This document shows positions 41,700-51,896 of a stretch of 64,000 nt of DNA, in pieces. Within the stretch, counting starts at the first letter, position 1, and every line of letters starts with the position of its first letter. The notes below the pieces were generated by a model. That model saw only the letters and a program-made list of their open reading frames with translations. It ran no database searches and had not been told where the DNA came from. Source of the DNA: Adiantum capillus-veneris (lineage: Eukaryota > Streptophyta > Polypodiopsida > Polypodiales > Pteridaceae); the NCBI GenBank assembly GCA_014529385.2, contig CM043942.1:63013184-63077183 (forward strand), read 5' to 3'. A program made the translations under genes and the position numbers.

Positions 41700-43146
41700 T
41701 TATGTGTAAGATCAGTTTGAGTAGCTTGGTGACATGTTGATTTACGCTTTATACAAGATAGTGCATGGATGCGGTACGTTGTGCGCAACTTGTAATTGAC
41801 ATGACACCTGTATGACGTTGTGAGCGGGATGGAAACACACACAACGCCTCTATAATCACCCGACACACACTTTTGGGATAATATACACACTTCCTCGAGA
41901 AGTTTTACTCTCTACCAAATGCTCATTATTATAGAAAAACACACTAATACTAGTGATAATGAAAATCGATGTACTATGTACACGCTGTCCTATCTGTACA
42001 CACGTGGGCTCCACGTAACCACTTGGCTCTGGACAATGGGCAATTCTTTATTCAATGCACCATGTATGTGTATGTACATATGCGCAATCACTTCTTTCAA
42101 AAAACTCCTAACAACGTGTTTTTCTTAGGAACCAAATCCAGGCTACATTCTGTATCCAAAGTGAAGATCTGCTTGTGCATATTTTTTTGCAACCTGGCGA
42201 TCCCTTGAGGTTGCTGACAATCTCTTTATAAAATCTAAGTACTTGTATTAACATGTGTATTGTTTGTTTGCAGGGACAGAAATACAGGAATTTGGGACGA
42301 GGTTTCAGTTTACACAACTGGGGTAAGCTTTCAATTTTAATGCTTTGTGTTACACAGTTGTAGTCATGTCTCACGGGCCGTGCCTCCCTAAGCTGCCAAT
42401 TGGTCACTCATGATGAAATTAGGCTGATTCCCATCTTGTCTGGCCTTCCTCCCTTGCAGCCCTGGTCCCTTCTTGTGCTCCGTTTGCGCACGCATTGAAT
42501 CACTATCAAGGTTAAGATGATGGCCTTTTTGCGAGCTGTGTTTCACCCTCTTACAGGTTGTGTCTCACCCTGCTCTCCCCAAGCCTTGGCAGAAGGGAGT
42601 GGTTCTTCTGCCTTTCATCCCATCGTGGAACCTGGGGCTTGCTCATCTGTGTCGTCACTTAGCTGGCCTGTTATTTGCATGAGCTTGCCTTACTTTCTCA
42701 GCCATCGCAACTGTACGTCGGGTTGAGAACAAGTGTGTCCTTGTCATACATCTGAACTCAAAACAACAATTTCTGACATATATGTTGTGTTTCTCACGAA
42801 CCTGCACTATGAGTATCTTCTACGGATAGCGTTGAGAGAGAACATTCTCACCTGCCGGAGGGACTGCACATTGTGTCTTGTTTAATCCAAGAACCTGAGT
42901 TTTGAGAACCTAAGTTTTTTAATCCAAAAAACTCAAGAGGCTGTGTTCTCAGTTTCTTATGGCCTGAGTATTGACAAATGAGGGTAGATTATGTACTTTC
43001 TTTTCATCTCAGCTGAGCATTCAAATTGTTCTGCGAGTTGTTCTCGGCTACACTTCGAACCGCTAGAGCCATGTCCAAAGACTTGATTTTACCCGTGTTG
43101 AGTGCAGTTCTTAGAAGCCAAGTTATGCTAATTTTTTGGAGTTCCA

Positions 43147-43545
43147 ATGAAATACACTGTGAGTGTGCCTCTAGTAGATGACACAGAAATCTGTGGCTCT
43201 GCTTCCAAGGTGTCTCTGGATAACCTGCAACAGTGTGTTCAGCTTACAAGCCATCCAGGAAATGAACCCAAGCAACACAGTCCTTGCCATCAAGGATCAC
43301 AGGATCTGTTACGACATGAAGATATGAGGGGAAGTGAGTACACCGAGCTAGCACCGTCAGAAACAACCCATGAGAGCTCTACTCCATTAACTCACCGAGT
43401 ACCCTATCCAGTCTCATGGGACGAAGACATATTCTCAAATTCTCCTCATACTGTGTCATCAACACAGCTAGAAGAATCTCATTGCTTTCAATATGATAAG
43501 ATGGAATACAATCAGCTGGAACTCCATCAGGCTCTTGAGAAGTAG
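43147..43545 (+). CDS. Hypothetical 132-codon open frame
   Basis: ATG start at 43147 to TAG. The peptide is Ser/Thr/Glu/His-rich and acidic (for example SETTHESSTPLTH and PVSWDEDIFSNSPH), without a transmembrane segment, zinc motif or known domain. The opposite strand is also open over part of it (43379-43645), which lowers confidence. It could be an exon of a degraded host gene, an element-borne frame, or chance. Confidence 0.25.
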   Translation: MKYTVSVPLVDDTEICGSASKVSLDNLQQCVQLTSHPGNEPKQHSPCHQGSQDLLRHEDMRGSEYTELAPSETTHESSTPLTHRVPYPVSWDEDIFSNSPHTVSSTQLEESHCFQYDKMEYNQLELHQALEK

Positions 43546-43788
43546 GTGATGAAGTAGAGAAGATGTCCGGAGGTGGGACGGTAGAAGGGAGATTAGTACA
43601 CTTATAGACATGTGTCATCCAAGGAGCCTCCTTTATCTGCCTCAACCCTCTTTGCCTTTATCCTTCTTGCTTTCTTTGCATTCGATCTTTTGTTTTTTGA
43701 AGTATTTCAAGATTCTGGAGGAGCCTTTGTCCTTCCCAATTATCTGGTTGCTGTCTCTGCTTCTGGTGTCAGATGCTACGGAATTGAG

Positions 43789-43809
43789 ACACACACACAC
43801 ACACACACT
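43789..43809. repeat. (AC)n tract at LINE F 3' end
   Basis: Ten or so AC units followed by CTTTTTTTG, the poly(A) tail of minus-strand LINE F. A similar (AC)n-T8 sequence borders the LINE at its other end (45888). Confidence 0.9.
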
Positions 43810-45888
43810 TTTTTTGTAAGTCTGCTTTGATTAATTTACAAGTGGGAAACCTCAAAGCGAGGAAAACTGACGAAAAGAAAGGGATACAAAAAGCGGAGCA
43901 CTATGAGGCTCCGAAGGCTAGAAACAGTCAAGTAAATCCTGTAGGTATCAAGAGTGATGTCTCCAGCGTCATAAGCAAAATGCAGCGATTGACCAAGAGA
44001 TAATTTGAAATAGGGAAAGGGGTCAACATAAGTGCCTTGGAACATTAAGGAGTTCCTATGGTGCCAGATGGCCCACATAGTCCAAAATCTGACCTAGGTG
44101 AAGAACACCGCAAACTGAGATTGCGGTGACTAGAGCACCCCAAAAAGCCAAAAACGTCTGTGAAAAGAGCCTGAAGGAAAACACAGCTGAAGAGCAGCCA
44201 ACACTTGCCGAATGAAGGCTCTGGAGTGGCGACAACACCACAGTAAGTGTGGCACGGTCTCCTCCGCTTCAAGGCATCTGGGGCAGCGGGAAGGCGCAAT
44301 ATGCCGAGCATGTAACACACTGCCAACAGGTAGAGGTCCCACCAAGCAACGCCACAAGAAAACACGTTCCTTCAAAGGTAGATGACTTTGCCAAATGCGA
44401 GACAATGTGTGTTGCCACCACAAGGATGACTCGGAAAGCAACCACAACTGATTACCATGATGCACAATCCATACAAGGATGGCATATACACTGCCAGCTG
44501 AGATCCACTCCAATCTAGTACTAGCCACATTCCAATCAGACAAGCGAGAGTCCACATCCAAAGGAGGAATGGGTGAGTGATCAGCAAGCATCCTTTGAAT
44601 TTCCCGCTAGAGAGGAGAATAGTAAGGACCCAACCGAAAGCGGGACATTGCATCAGCGAACGAAAGAACATAACCCGTGTCATCAAGCACCTGATGCACC
44701 GGACAGATTCCTTTTTGGGAAAGAAAATATGCGTGGCGAAGAGACCGTTGAACCAAAGTCGAAGCGAAGGCTCTGCTCCAATGCAGACTCTCCAAACATA
44801 GAGAGTTACCCAAGCCAAATGCGAAGTGACTTCCAATCAACAATGAGAGAAGAAGTAAAGGGACATCCAGGAATGTGTCCTTCAAGCTTCCCAAAAACAA
44901 CATCCCAATAAGTCAGTTTCCAATGATCGAAAGATGGGGTGACAATGTGCGTACACAAATGTGTGACCATGAGAGCCCAGGGTTGCTATTGCTCTACCAA
45001 AATTGGCAACAACATAACTTTCCGAGCCAAAAGTTGACGTTGCAAGTCCAAAATATTTAACCCTCCAAGCGGCTTGGGAGAACAGAGCTTGTCCAAAGAT
45101 AGAAGCCGAAGTCCCTCTTGGTTTGCCAAAAATGCTCTAAAATATTGGACATGAGGGACTGCAAGCGCAACCAAGGCCAGGATAACAAAGGCAAGTAAAA
45201 CTGCACATAAGCCACAAGGATGCATTGGACAATCCTGAGACGCACATAAAGTGGCCACGCAGACAACTTCCAATATTTTAACTTGGAATGCAGACGTTGG
45301 AGCACCCAATCCAGTTTCTACATAGCCGATACATTCCAACCCAGTGGATAACCCAAATGGCGAACCAGAACATGTGGAGAAACAATCTGCCCAAGCCACA
45401 ATATCTTATGCCAGTCACACTCTTTCAGAGGCAATAGCTTGGATTTACAAAAGTTAACTTTGAGACCTGCTGCCAATCCAAACAAGTGAAGAGTATGCAT
45501 AATTTGTTGTACATCATCACAGTGATTGCGAGGCATAAACAAAGAGTCATCTGCATAGGCCTGACCAGCAAACTGCCGTCCAAAAGGTAAAGTTAGGCCA
45601 TGAAGCCTACTAGTTGAAGTCAAGGAATCCAAATACATAAACAAGGGGTGAGTAGCGATCGCATAAAGCAAAGCACTCAGAGGGCATCTCTGTCTTACCG
45701 ACCATCCCAAAGGCCAAGATTCTGTAAGAGATCCATCCCGCAAGCCTGCAGAAGTGCTGTGTGCATACAAGAAAAACGCGACATGGGATAGCCTAGGCCC
45801 AAATCCCAAGTGTTGCATGGTATCCGCAATATAATCCCAAAGAACAATATCAAATGCCTTTTCAATGTCAACCTGCATGACTAAGACA
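43810..45888 (-). mobile_element. L1-type LINE F, 5'-truncated
   Basis: Minus-strand LINE with a short A tail (43810-43817), 3' UTR, a C-terminal zinc-finger region and the second half of the RT. Truncated at about 45888 within the RT, just before motif VDIEKAFD. (AC)n next to T-runs is found at both ends, which may be a target duplication inside a microsatellite. It is a different family from LINE D/E but the same as the fragments called H. Confidence 0.85.
43836..45885 (-). pseudogene. LINE F ORF2: partial RT and C-terminal domain
   Basis: Frames read 45885 down to 43836 with several changes. RT motifs VDIEKAFDIVLWDYI, GWSVRQRCPLSALLY and AYADDSLFM (the YADD active site, about 45555-45530) are clear, followed by NFCKSKLLPL. 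The zinc-finger-type C-terminus shows LPLKERVFLWRCLVGPLPVG and CPRCLEAEETVPHLLWCC near 44260, and the last segment has MWAIWHHRNSLMFQG, the usual ending of plant LINE ORF2. The endonuclease and N-terminal RT are missing. It would nick target DNA and prime reverse transcription if complete. Confidence 0.88.
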
Positions 45889-46262
45889 TCACACACACAC
45901 ACTTTTTTTTGGGGTTTTGATATGTGACTGCTATTGACACAAACAGACACACACAGGCTGGCTGTACAGAAACACTCACACCTCTCTCGCTCACGCAAGA
46001 CGACAGAAGGACTGCGTGCAGGCGAAATCAAACTTCAACCAGTGGCGTGCTGAAAAGGCCTGCACAGGGTAGATGTTGTGGAGAACAGAGTTGCGCGACA
46101 GACGAGTGACAGAAGGATTTACCACACACCCAAATCCCTTACGCGCGCACGCGCGCACAGATTAAGAGCTTGTAGAAGCGTTGATCTAGGAGGGTACGCT
46201 CGCTCTTCGGATCGGAGCTTCGACGCACATGAGCTCTAACAGTACAATCGACCTGTCAACTC
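45889..46262. other. Unassigned segment between LINE F and LINE H
   Basis: Begins with (AC)n-T8-GGGG and contains an alternating purine/pyrimidine run ACGCGCGCACGCGCGCAC (about 46141-46158). No open frame or known element was recognised; it may be leader or gag-proximal DNA of gypsy I, which would be expected on this side of LINE H. Confidence 0.35.
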
Positions 46263-46311
<49 letters not shown>

Positions 46312-46382
46312 CTTTCTTTTTTGTGATGTCAGATTGAATTACAAATGGGAAACCTCAAAGCGAGGAAAACCCATAGAAGTAT
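46263..46382 (-). mobile_element. LINE H 3' end (LINE F family), left fragment
   Basis: (AC)n tract (46263-46309), then sequence matching the LINE F 3' UTR (GGGAAACCTCAAAGCGAGG). It stops at 46382, where LINE E inserted, and continues at 61340. AACCCATAGAAGTAT here is the left target duplication of LINE E. Confidence 0.85.
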
Positions 46383-46419
46383 TTTTTTTTCCGAGAAAAA
46401 GATCCTTCTATTAGTTAAT

Positions 46420-46424
46420 GAAAC
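46420..46424. repeat. Target-site duplication of gypsy G (left)
   Basis: GAAAC here and at 54532-54536, directly outside the two LTRs. Removing G joins TTAGTTAATGAAAC to TGCCCATAGGGC, which matches the uninterrupted 3' UTR of LINE D. Confidence 0.95.
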
Positions 46425-47781
46425 TATAACCGGCCTGTACTACGTAGAGGGCGGTACTATTTCAATTACCTGTTAACTTTTCACAGAGCACTGAAAATGG
46501 AAGAGAACACAGTTGCGTCCAGCGACTAGAATGTCACAGCGCACACGAGACCGACACCCTGTAGGCCCCAAAGACTGGCGCCCCTTTCGGTATTTCTTTA
46601 TTCAAATTAAGGTAGACGATCCTACCACTTCGCACAAGCTTTCACAAGGCTGTCCAAACCTGGCGAGGGCTGAAAACGCAGGTTTTCGACCTGATTTTGG
46701 TAGCATACGGGGTAAAAACCCCTGTAGGTCAAAAGCACCTGTCTAGGACGGATTCCCTTGCTATCTGGAAGCTTTCTGGTGAGCTGTCACAGAAATTCAG
46801 CGGGCTGTAATTCCCTGTTTTTCACTGCCGGGTGCCCAAAAGCCTGTACACGCATCCCAAGGCTCTCACGAGGCTCCCCCGGTGTTCCCTTGTAGTATAG
46901 GGCGAAACCCTAAACCTGCAGAAAAACACAGCAGGCTGTAATTCGCTGTTTCGGATCGTTTTTAACGGAGCGAACACGCCTACGCGTGTCCCAAGGGCTC
47001 CCGCACACAATGGGACAATTCCCTTGTGAATTGGACGAGTTTTCACGCGAGAAAACTCTCCGAACTCGCAATTTCTCGCGATGGAACTGTGCGTACCTGT
47101 GGGGGATTAGCAATTAGCTAATCCGGTTCTTGTTCAGAAGGCTCTTGCCTTGGCAAACGCGCATAAACCCCCAGAACTGTACATGTTCAACTGAGTAGCC
47201 CATCTAGTGGGGCATTACCATATGTGCCAAAGGGGAGAGAGAGATGCACGAGGGCAAATCATCGCGCTACATGAGACAAAGGAGAAGGCAAGCTTTCCAT
47301 TAAAGCTGTAGACCTGCACCCACTACTCACACACACACACACTGTAGCTCACTTATGAGTCAAATCAGCCTCCTTTCTCAAATTGGGCGCCCCCTCTTGT
47401 TGATGGAAGTGGAAAACTTCACCAGGAGCCGCCATGTGTCCAGTTTGCCCCTTTTGAGTTAATTCTCTAGTTCCCACTGACTTATAAAGTTATAAGTGAC
47501 TCTCCGAGTGGCCCAGACTTTATTTGGCGCGCACAGGCTTCCATACTCATCAGAATTCAGTGCTAACTGGCCCGACTAGTCCCAGACTGACCGACCGAGA
47601 CTCCCGCTGTGAGAAACCTATTCGGCCGCAGCCGTTTCACACTGGCCATGCAATGTCCACTTGCACCTTTTCAAGGGTTCCGAGGAAAACAAGTTAAAAA
47701 AAATAAATTAAAAAAAAAAATAAATATATATCTAGTACTTATTTACGGAAGGCAACAGGAAAAATACACCTCCTGGTGACA
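46425..47781 (-). repeat. Gypsy G 3' LTR (left copy)
   Basis: 1357 bp. On the minus strand it starts TGTCACCAGGAGG (47781) and ends GGCCGGTTATA (46425), so the ends are TG...TA, not TG...CA. It contains the block shared with J and K (minus 46604-46563), a small AC tract (47329-47342) and A-rich sequence near its start. Confidence 0.95.
46563..46604 (-). promoter_or_regulatory. Conserved LTR block (G, 3' LTR)
   Basis: Minus strand reads AATAAAGAAATACCGAAAGG, then GGCGCCAGTC and TTTGGGGCC. It matches the K LTR block at 25569 closely. AATAAA may be the polyadenylation signal. Confidence 0.75.
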
Positions 47782-47793
47782 CACCCCACCCTT
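47782..47793 (-). other. Gypsy G polypurine tract
   Basis: AAGGGTGGGGTG on the minus strand, directly before the 3' LTR start at 47781. Confidence 0.85.
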
Positions 47794-48087
47794 GAAATAC
47801 TGCAAGCTACCTCGCTTGCATGCCAATAATACATGCAGTATCTCCTGATATCACATATATTCTATGATGGGAATCCAAGATATACATGCTTCCGGAAATG
47901 TAGCGTTGGACGATTAAACAATCCCACCAACCACGCTACGACACATATATCAAGCATAGAAGCCTTCTAGTGTACTCTGAAGCACAAACTTCTCTAGCTA
48001 AATTCTGTATGGAAAGAGTAGATACAATTTCTTAACTACTCTCTTGAGCATCATGAACCATGCTCTTGCCTTGCTCGTGAAAAGACT

Positions 48088-49842
48088 ACATCAAGTCACT
48101 GTGGGTTCCATCTGAAAGGCTTCAAGATACAATTGAAATAGCTGAGGTGAATCAAGCAATTCAGACTCTTCCATCCATTTGGCATCCAACGATGGATAGT
48201 TCTTGAACTTCACCAAATAGCTTCTTGCAACCTTTCCTCTAACCTTTCTTTCTTTATGTGCGAATATCTGTTCAGGAACAAGGATTTCATCCAATTCTTC
48301 CACTTCGGGTTGTTCCTCATCAAGCATATTCTCTGGCACATCACCAACAAAGGGTCTTAGAAGGCTAACATGAAAAGCATTATGTATTTTCCAGCCTTCT
48401 GGTAGCTTTAACCTGTAAGCTACATCGCTGATCTTTTCTGAAATCTGAAAAGGACCATAATATAGCATACTGAGCTTAGGAAACAAGGGTTCCTTGCCTT
48501 TCCTTTTCCTTAACCTGGCCTTTTCAAAGCGCAAAAGTACCCAATCACCAAGTGAAAATACAAGTTCACGACGGTGACGATCAACAACTTTCTTTTGCTT
48601 AGCCTGAGTCTTCTCAAGAGAAATCTTTATCTTCCTGTACGTTTCATCCATATCTTGCACATACTTGTCTGCCTCAAAAATCTTGTCCTTAGTCTGCAAA
48701 ATGGGCGGGACTTTGTTCCCTCCTTCCACTATCTCAAATGGTGCCTTACCTGTTGACGTATGCACAGTGTTATTGTAAGCATATTCAACCAATGGAAGAT
48801 GGTGTTCCCAAGTTGCCTTGTGCTCTGACACATAACATTTGAGGAGGTCCAGAACAGTAGAATTTGCCTCTTCTGACTGTCCATCAGTTTGCGGATGAAA
48901 CGAAGAAGAGAACTTTAGCGTAGTGTCCATGTTCTCAAACAATGCCTTCCAGAAAAGACTCGTCATACGTGGATCCCTGTCACTGACAATTGACTGAGGC
49001 ATCCCGTGATATTTAAAGATATTGCTCATGAATATCTTGACCATGTGTTCTGGCTTTATTTTCTTTCTCACAGGAATGAAATGGGCTTGCTTACTGAAGC
49101 TACAAATGATAGTCCAAATCCCATCATTGCCTATTTGCGTCCTTGGAAGATCAAAGATAAAGTCCATTGCTATGCTTTCGCATGGCCTATCTGGGATCGG
49201 CAATGGCTGCAACAATCTCGGTCGCTTTTGTCTGTCAAATTTGACTTTTTGGCATACTAAGCATGATCTTACAAATGTGTCAACATCTTGACGCAAAGTT
49301 GGCCAATAGAAGAATGCCTCAACCCCTTTCACTGTCGCATCAATTCCACGATGCCCAGCATAAGGTGGAGCATGACTTTCCATCAAAATCTTTGGCCGTA
49401 ACTGTTTAGTAACGCATAATTTTCCATGCATCATGAGAAAGTCATTCTTAAGCATATAGTGCTCATGATGTTGCCCATCAACAAGCTGGTCATAGATCCT
49501 TGCAAAATCTGAATCTTCAGCATATTGTGTCTTCATTTCGTCTAATTCACAATGGTACGGAATTGACACTGCTGAAATTTGGGGCTTTCGTGACAACGCA
49601 TCAGCCACCACGTTCTTTTTCCCTTGCACATGCACAATCTGAAAATGGAACATTGACAAGATGTTTGCCCATCGCATGTGCTTCTCAGACAACTTCGTCT
49701 GTGTGAGAAAATATCGCAAGGTTTGATGATCCGTTTGGACAACAAAATCAGCCCCTAGCAGATAGTGTTTCCAACTAGTGAGAGCATGAATTACTGCCAG
49801 AAATTCTTTCTCATAGACTTGCAAGTTTCTTTCAGTCTTCAA
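48088..49842 (-). CDS. Gypsy G Pol C-terminal part: RNase H, integrase, chromodomain-like end
   Basis: 583 codons open to a TGA. It begins in the RNase H (VYEKEFLAVIHAL, DFVVQTDHQTLRYFL, VADALSRKP), followed by the integrase HHCC finger (HAPPYAGHRG...SCLVCQKVKFDRQ), the core with MDFIFDLPRTQ, VSDRDPRMTS and DGQSEEANS (Asp, Asp, Glu), and the C-terminal module GWKIHNAFHVSLLRPFVGD. The last 60 residues (SYLVKFKNYPSLDAKWMEESEL) resemble a shortened chromodomain, which in chromoviruses directs integration to heterochromatin. It is separated from the upstream frame by a one-base loss near 49860. Confidence 0.93.
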
Positions 49843-51881
49843 AAGAATTCTACTCTCATATGCGATACTCGACCATTCTGCATTAGAACTGCACCAAGAC
49901 TATGGCCACACGCATCACACTGAACCACAAAAGGTTTTGAAAGATCTGGCAAAATGATTACCGGATCTGAAGTCAGCTTCTCTTTCAAGTGTTTGAACGC
50001 TAAAATTTCCTTGGCTGTCCACTTGAAAGTAACTCCTTTTCCTTGTACCGCATGGAGTGGAGAAGCAATCTCAGCAAAATTTCGGATGAACCTCCTGTAG
50101 TAGGAACATAAGCCTAGAAAGCTTCGAATGTCATGTACGGACTTCAAGTCTGGCCATGACCTAATTGCTTCCACTTTAGCGGGATCCATGCGTACCCCAT
50201 CCTTCGAAACAATGTGCCCAAGGAAGTGAATCTGTTGCAAAAAGAATTCACTCTTCTTCGCATTAATGAGTAGCCTGTTCGTACGTAACTCATTGAAAAC
50301 TGCAGTCAAGTGATCCCTATGCTCCTCTTCAAACTTCGAATAGACAATCATGTCATCAAAGAAGGTACCCATGAAGTTTCTATGTGGTCTAAAAATTCTG
50401 TCCATCATTCTATTAAACGTGGCAGGAGCATTTGTGAGACCAAATGGCATGACAAGAAACTCATAGAGACCAAATGTTGTCCTGAACGCAGTCTTATGGA
50501 CATCTGCTGGCCTAATGCGTATCTGATGGTACCCACTCTTTAGGTCTATTCTTGTAAACAATGACGCTCCCTCAAGCCGATCAAGAATGTCATCTATCCT
50601 CGGTATGGGGAACCTGTTCTTGATGGTATTCTTATTCAAGGCGCGATAGTCAATGCACATGCGCCATGAACCATCCTTCTTTTGCACTAAGAGTACAGGC
50701 GAACAAAAAGGGGATGAACTGGGCTGAATCAGCCCCTTCTCTAAAAGCTCGTTGACCTGACTCATAATCTCTTTCTGCTGGGCTGCACTAACCTTGTATG
50801 GTGGTCTATTCAGTGGACTAGAACCTGGCACAAGATCTATGGTATGATCCTCAGGTCTCTCAGGAGGTAACTCCCCTGGCAAAGAGTCCGAAAAACAATC
50901 ACTGAAACCACTCAAAAAAGTTGACCTGTCTTTATCTAAGGTAGACAAATTAGATACAACTTGAGGTACTTCTTTTGCAAAGATCAAGTATGCAGAAAGA
51001 TGATTCTTTATTACAGATGAAATAGCAGAAGCAGAAACAACTGGAACAGACTCGCCTCTAAGCTTTACATCAAGGACATGAGTCTTTCCTCTATGTACAA
51101 GGGTAATCTTTTTGTTGTAAGTATCCACCATAGCATGCAACCTGTAACACCATGGGATACCCAGTAACACATCACAGCCCTCAAGTGGCATAATATGAAA
51201 TTGTTCCGCATCCACATAGCTCTGAATGTGCAGACGAAGCTTCCCCAAAATGGGAGTAACAGGCTCTGAATGACGTGGGCATGCCAAACCTGCTTCCCCT
51301 GTCATACCCATCTCCTCTGCACGAATGCCCAACTTTGATCCCAATTCTGGTGATATGAAATTTGCACGGGCTCTTGGATCAAAGAAAACCAGCGCTGTCT
51401 GGTCTCTAACTTTGCCCCAAGCTTTGCACAGCTTCGTGGCATCTGTGTTTGGCTGGTCTCCAACCAAATCTGGAACAAGTCCTGCACTTGGCTTTGGCTT
51501 CTTCCCTTTATGGTCTGACTTGTCATCCTTATCCTGTGACTTCTTCTGTGGGCATTCATTTGCACAATGTCCTTCCTGTTCACAAATGTAGCATTTCTTG
51601 GCCGCCCTAAGAGCTTTCCGTTCTTCAAAAGTTTTGCCAGAAAAATGCCTCTTTTGTCCTTGTCCTCGTCCCGAAGAAGGCTTAGACTGCTTCTTGGACG
51701 TATCACCTTCTTTAGTGGAGGGCTTCTTTGTGGGAGGCTCAGAAGGCTTTGTTGCAACATTGCCCTTGGCTGAAAACTGTTTGCCCTGGGACCCTTTCTT
51801 GTGTCTATTAAATCCATCGGAATCTCCCTTCGACAGATTGCTGGCCACTCTTGCATTCTCTATCAACTGAAACATATTCAT
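49839..51881 (-). CDS. Gypsy G Gag C-terminus, protease, reverse transcriptase
   Basis: 680 codons in the same frame as the gag segment upstream. A basic linker precedes the zinc knuckle CYICEQEGHCANEC (about 51596-51555). The protease has LVFFDPRARANFIS where Asp-Ser/Thr-Gly is expected, and ends with LLGIPWCYRL. RT follows: [48 protein letters not shown], active site GTFFDDMIVYSK (about 50375-50340), then FLGHIVSKDGVRMDP and FLGLCSYYRRFI. RNase H starts with FVVQCDACGHSLGAVLMQ. The frame runs off into a stop at 49839 because of a missing base in the segment after QNGRV. Confidence 0.93.
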   Translation of the reverse strand: MNMFQLIENARVASNLSKGDSDGFNRHKKGSQGKQFSAKGNVATKPSEPPTKKPSTKEGDTSKKQSKPSSGRGQGQKRHFSGKTFEERKALRAAKKCYICEQEGHCANECPQKKSQDKDDKSDHKGKKPKPSAGLVPDLVGDQPNTDATKLCKAWGKVRDQTALVFFDPRARANFISPELGSKLGIRAEEMGMTGEAGLACPRHSEPVTPILGKLRLHIQSYVDAEQFHIMPLEGCDVLLGIPWCYRLHAMVDTYNKKITLVHRGKTHVLDVKLRGESVPVVSASAISSVIKNHLSAYLIFAKEVPQVVSNLSTLDKDRSTFLSGFSDCFSDSLPGELPPERPEDHTIDLVPGSSPLNRPPYKVSAAQQKEIMSQVNELLEKGLIQPSSSPFCSPVLLVQKKDGSWRMCIDYRALNKNTIKNRFPIPRIDDILDRLEGASLFTRIDLKSGYHQIRIRPADVHKTAFRTTFGLYEFLVMPFGLTNAPATFNRMMDRIFRPHRNFMGTFFDDMIVYSKFEEEHRDHLTAVFNELRTNRLLINAKKSEFFLQQIHFLGHIVSKDGVRMDPAKVEAIRSWPDLKSVHDIRSFLGLCSYYRRFIRNFAEIASPLHAVQGKGVTFKWTAKEILAFKHLKEKLTSDPVIILPDLSKPFVVQCDACGHSLGAVLMQNGRVSHMRVEFF

Positions 51882-51896
51882 GACAGTAGTCTTTGC

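Larger units (their letters stand above)
41066..43788. other. Low-repeat region, possible decayed host sequence
   Basis: Apart from the MITE at 41526-41699 I see no recognised mobile element. A splice-like arrangement TTTGTTTGCAG/GGACAG...ACTGGG/GTAAGC at about 42264-42328 could be a 48-bp exon. An open frame lies at 43147-43545. Nothing matches a protein family I know, so this may be host intergenic DNA, a gene fragment or an old element. Confidence 0.35.

Noticed and set aside
43379-43645. 88-codon minus frame opposite the hypothetical 43147 frame
   Set aside because: No motif, overlaps the longer plus frame, and neither has support; listing both would overstate the evidence.
46822-47113. 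Frames inside the gypsy G LTR, repeated at 53527-53854
   Set aside because: They occur in both LTR copies and have no known domain; LTR sequence is open by chance.
48574-49291. Plus-strand frames within gypsy G pol
   Set aside because: They are shadows of the RNase H/integrase frame on the minus strand.
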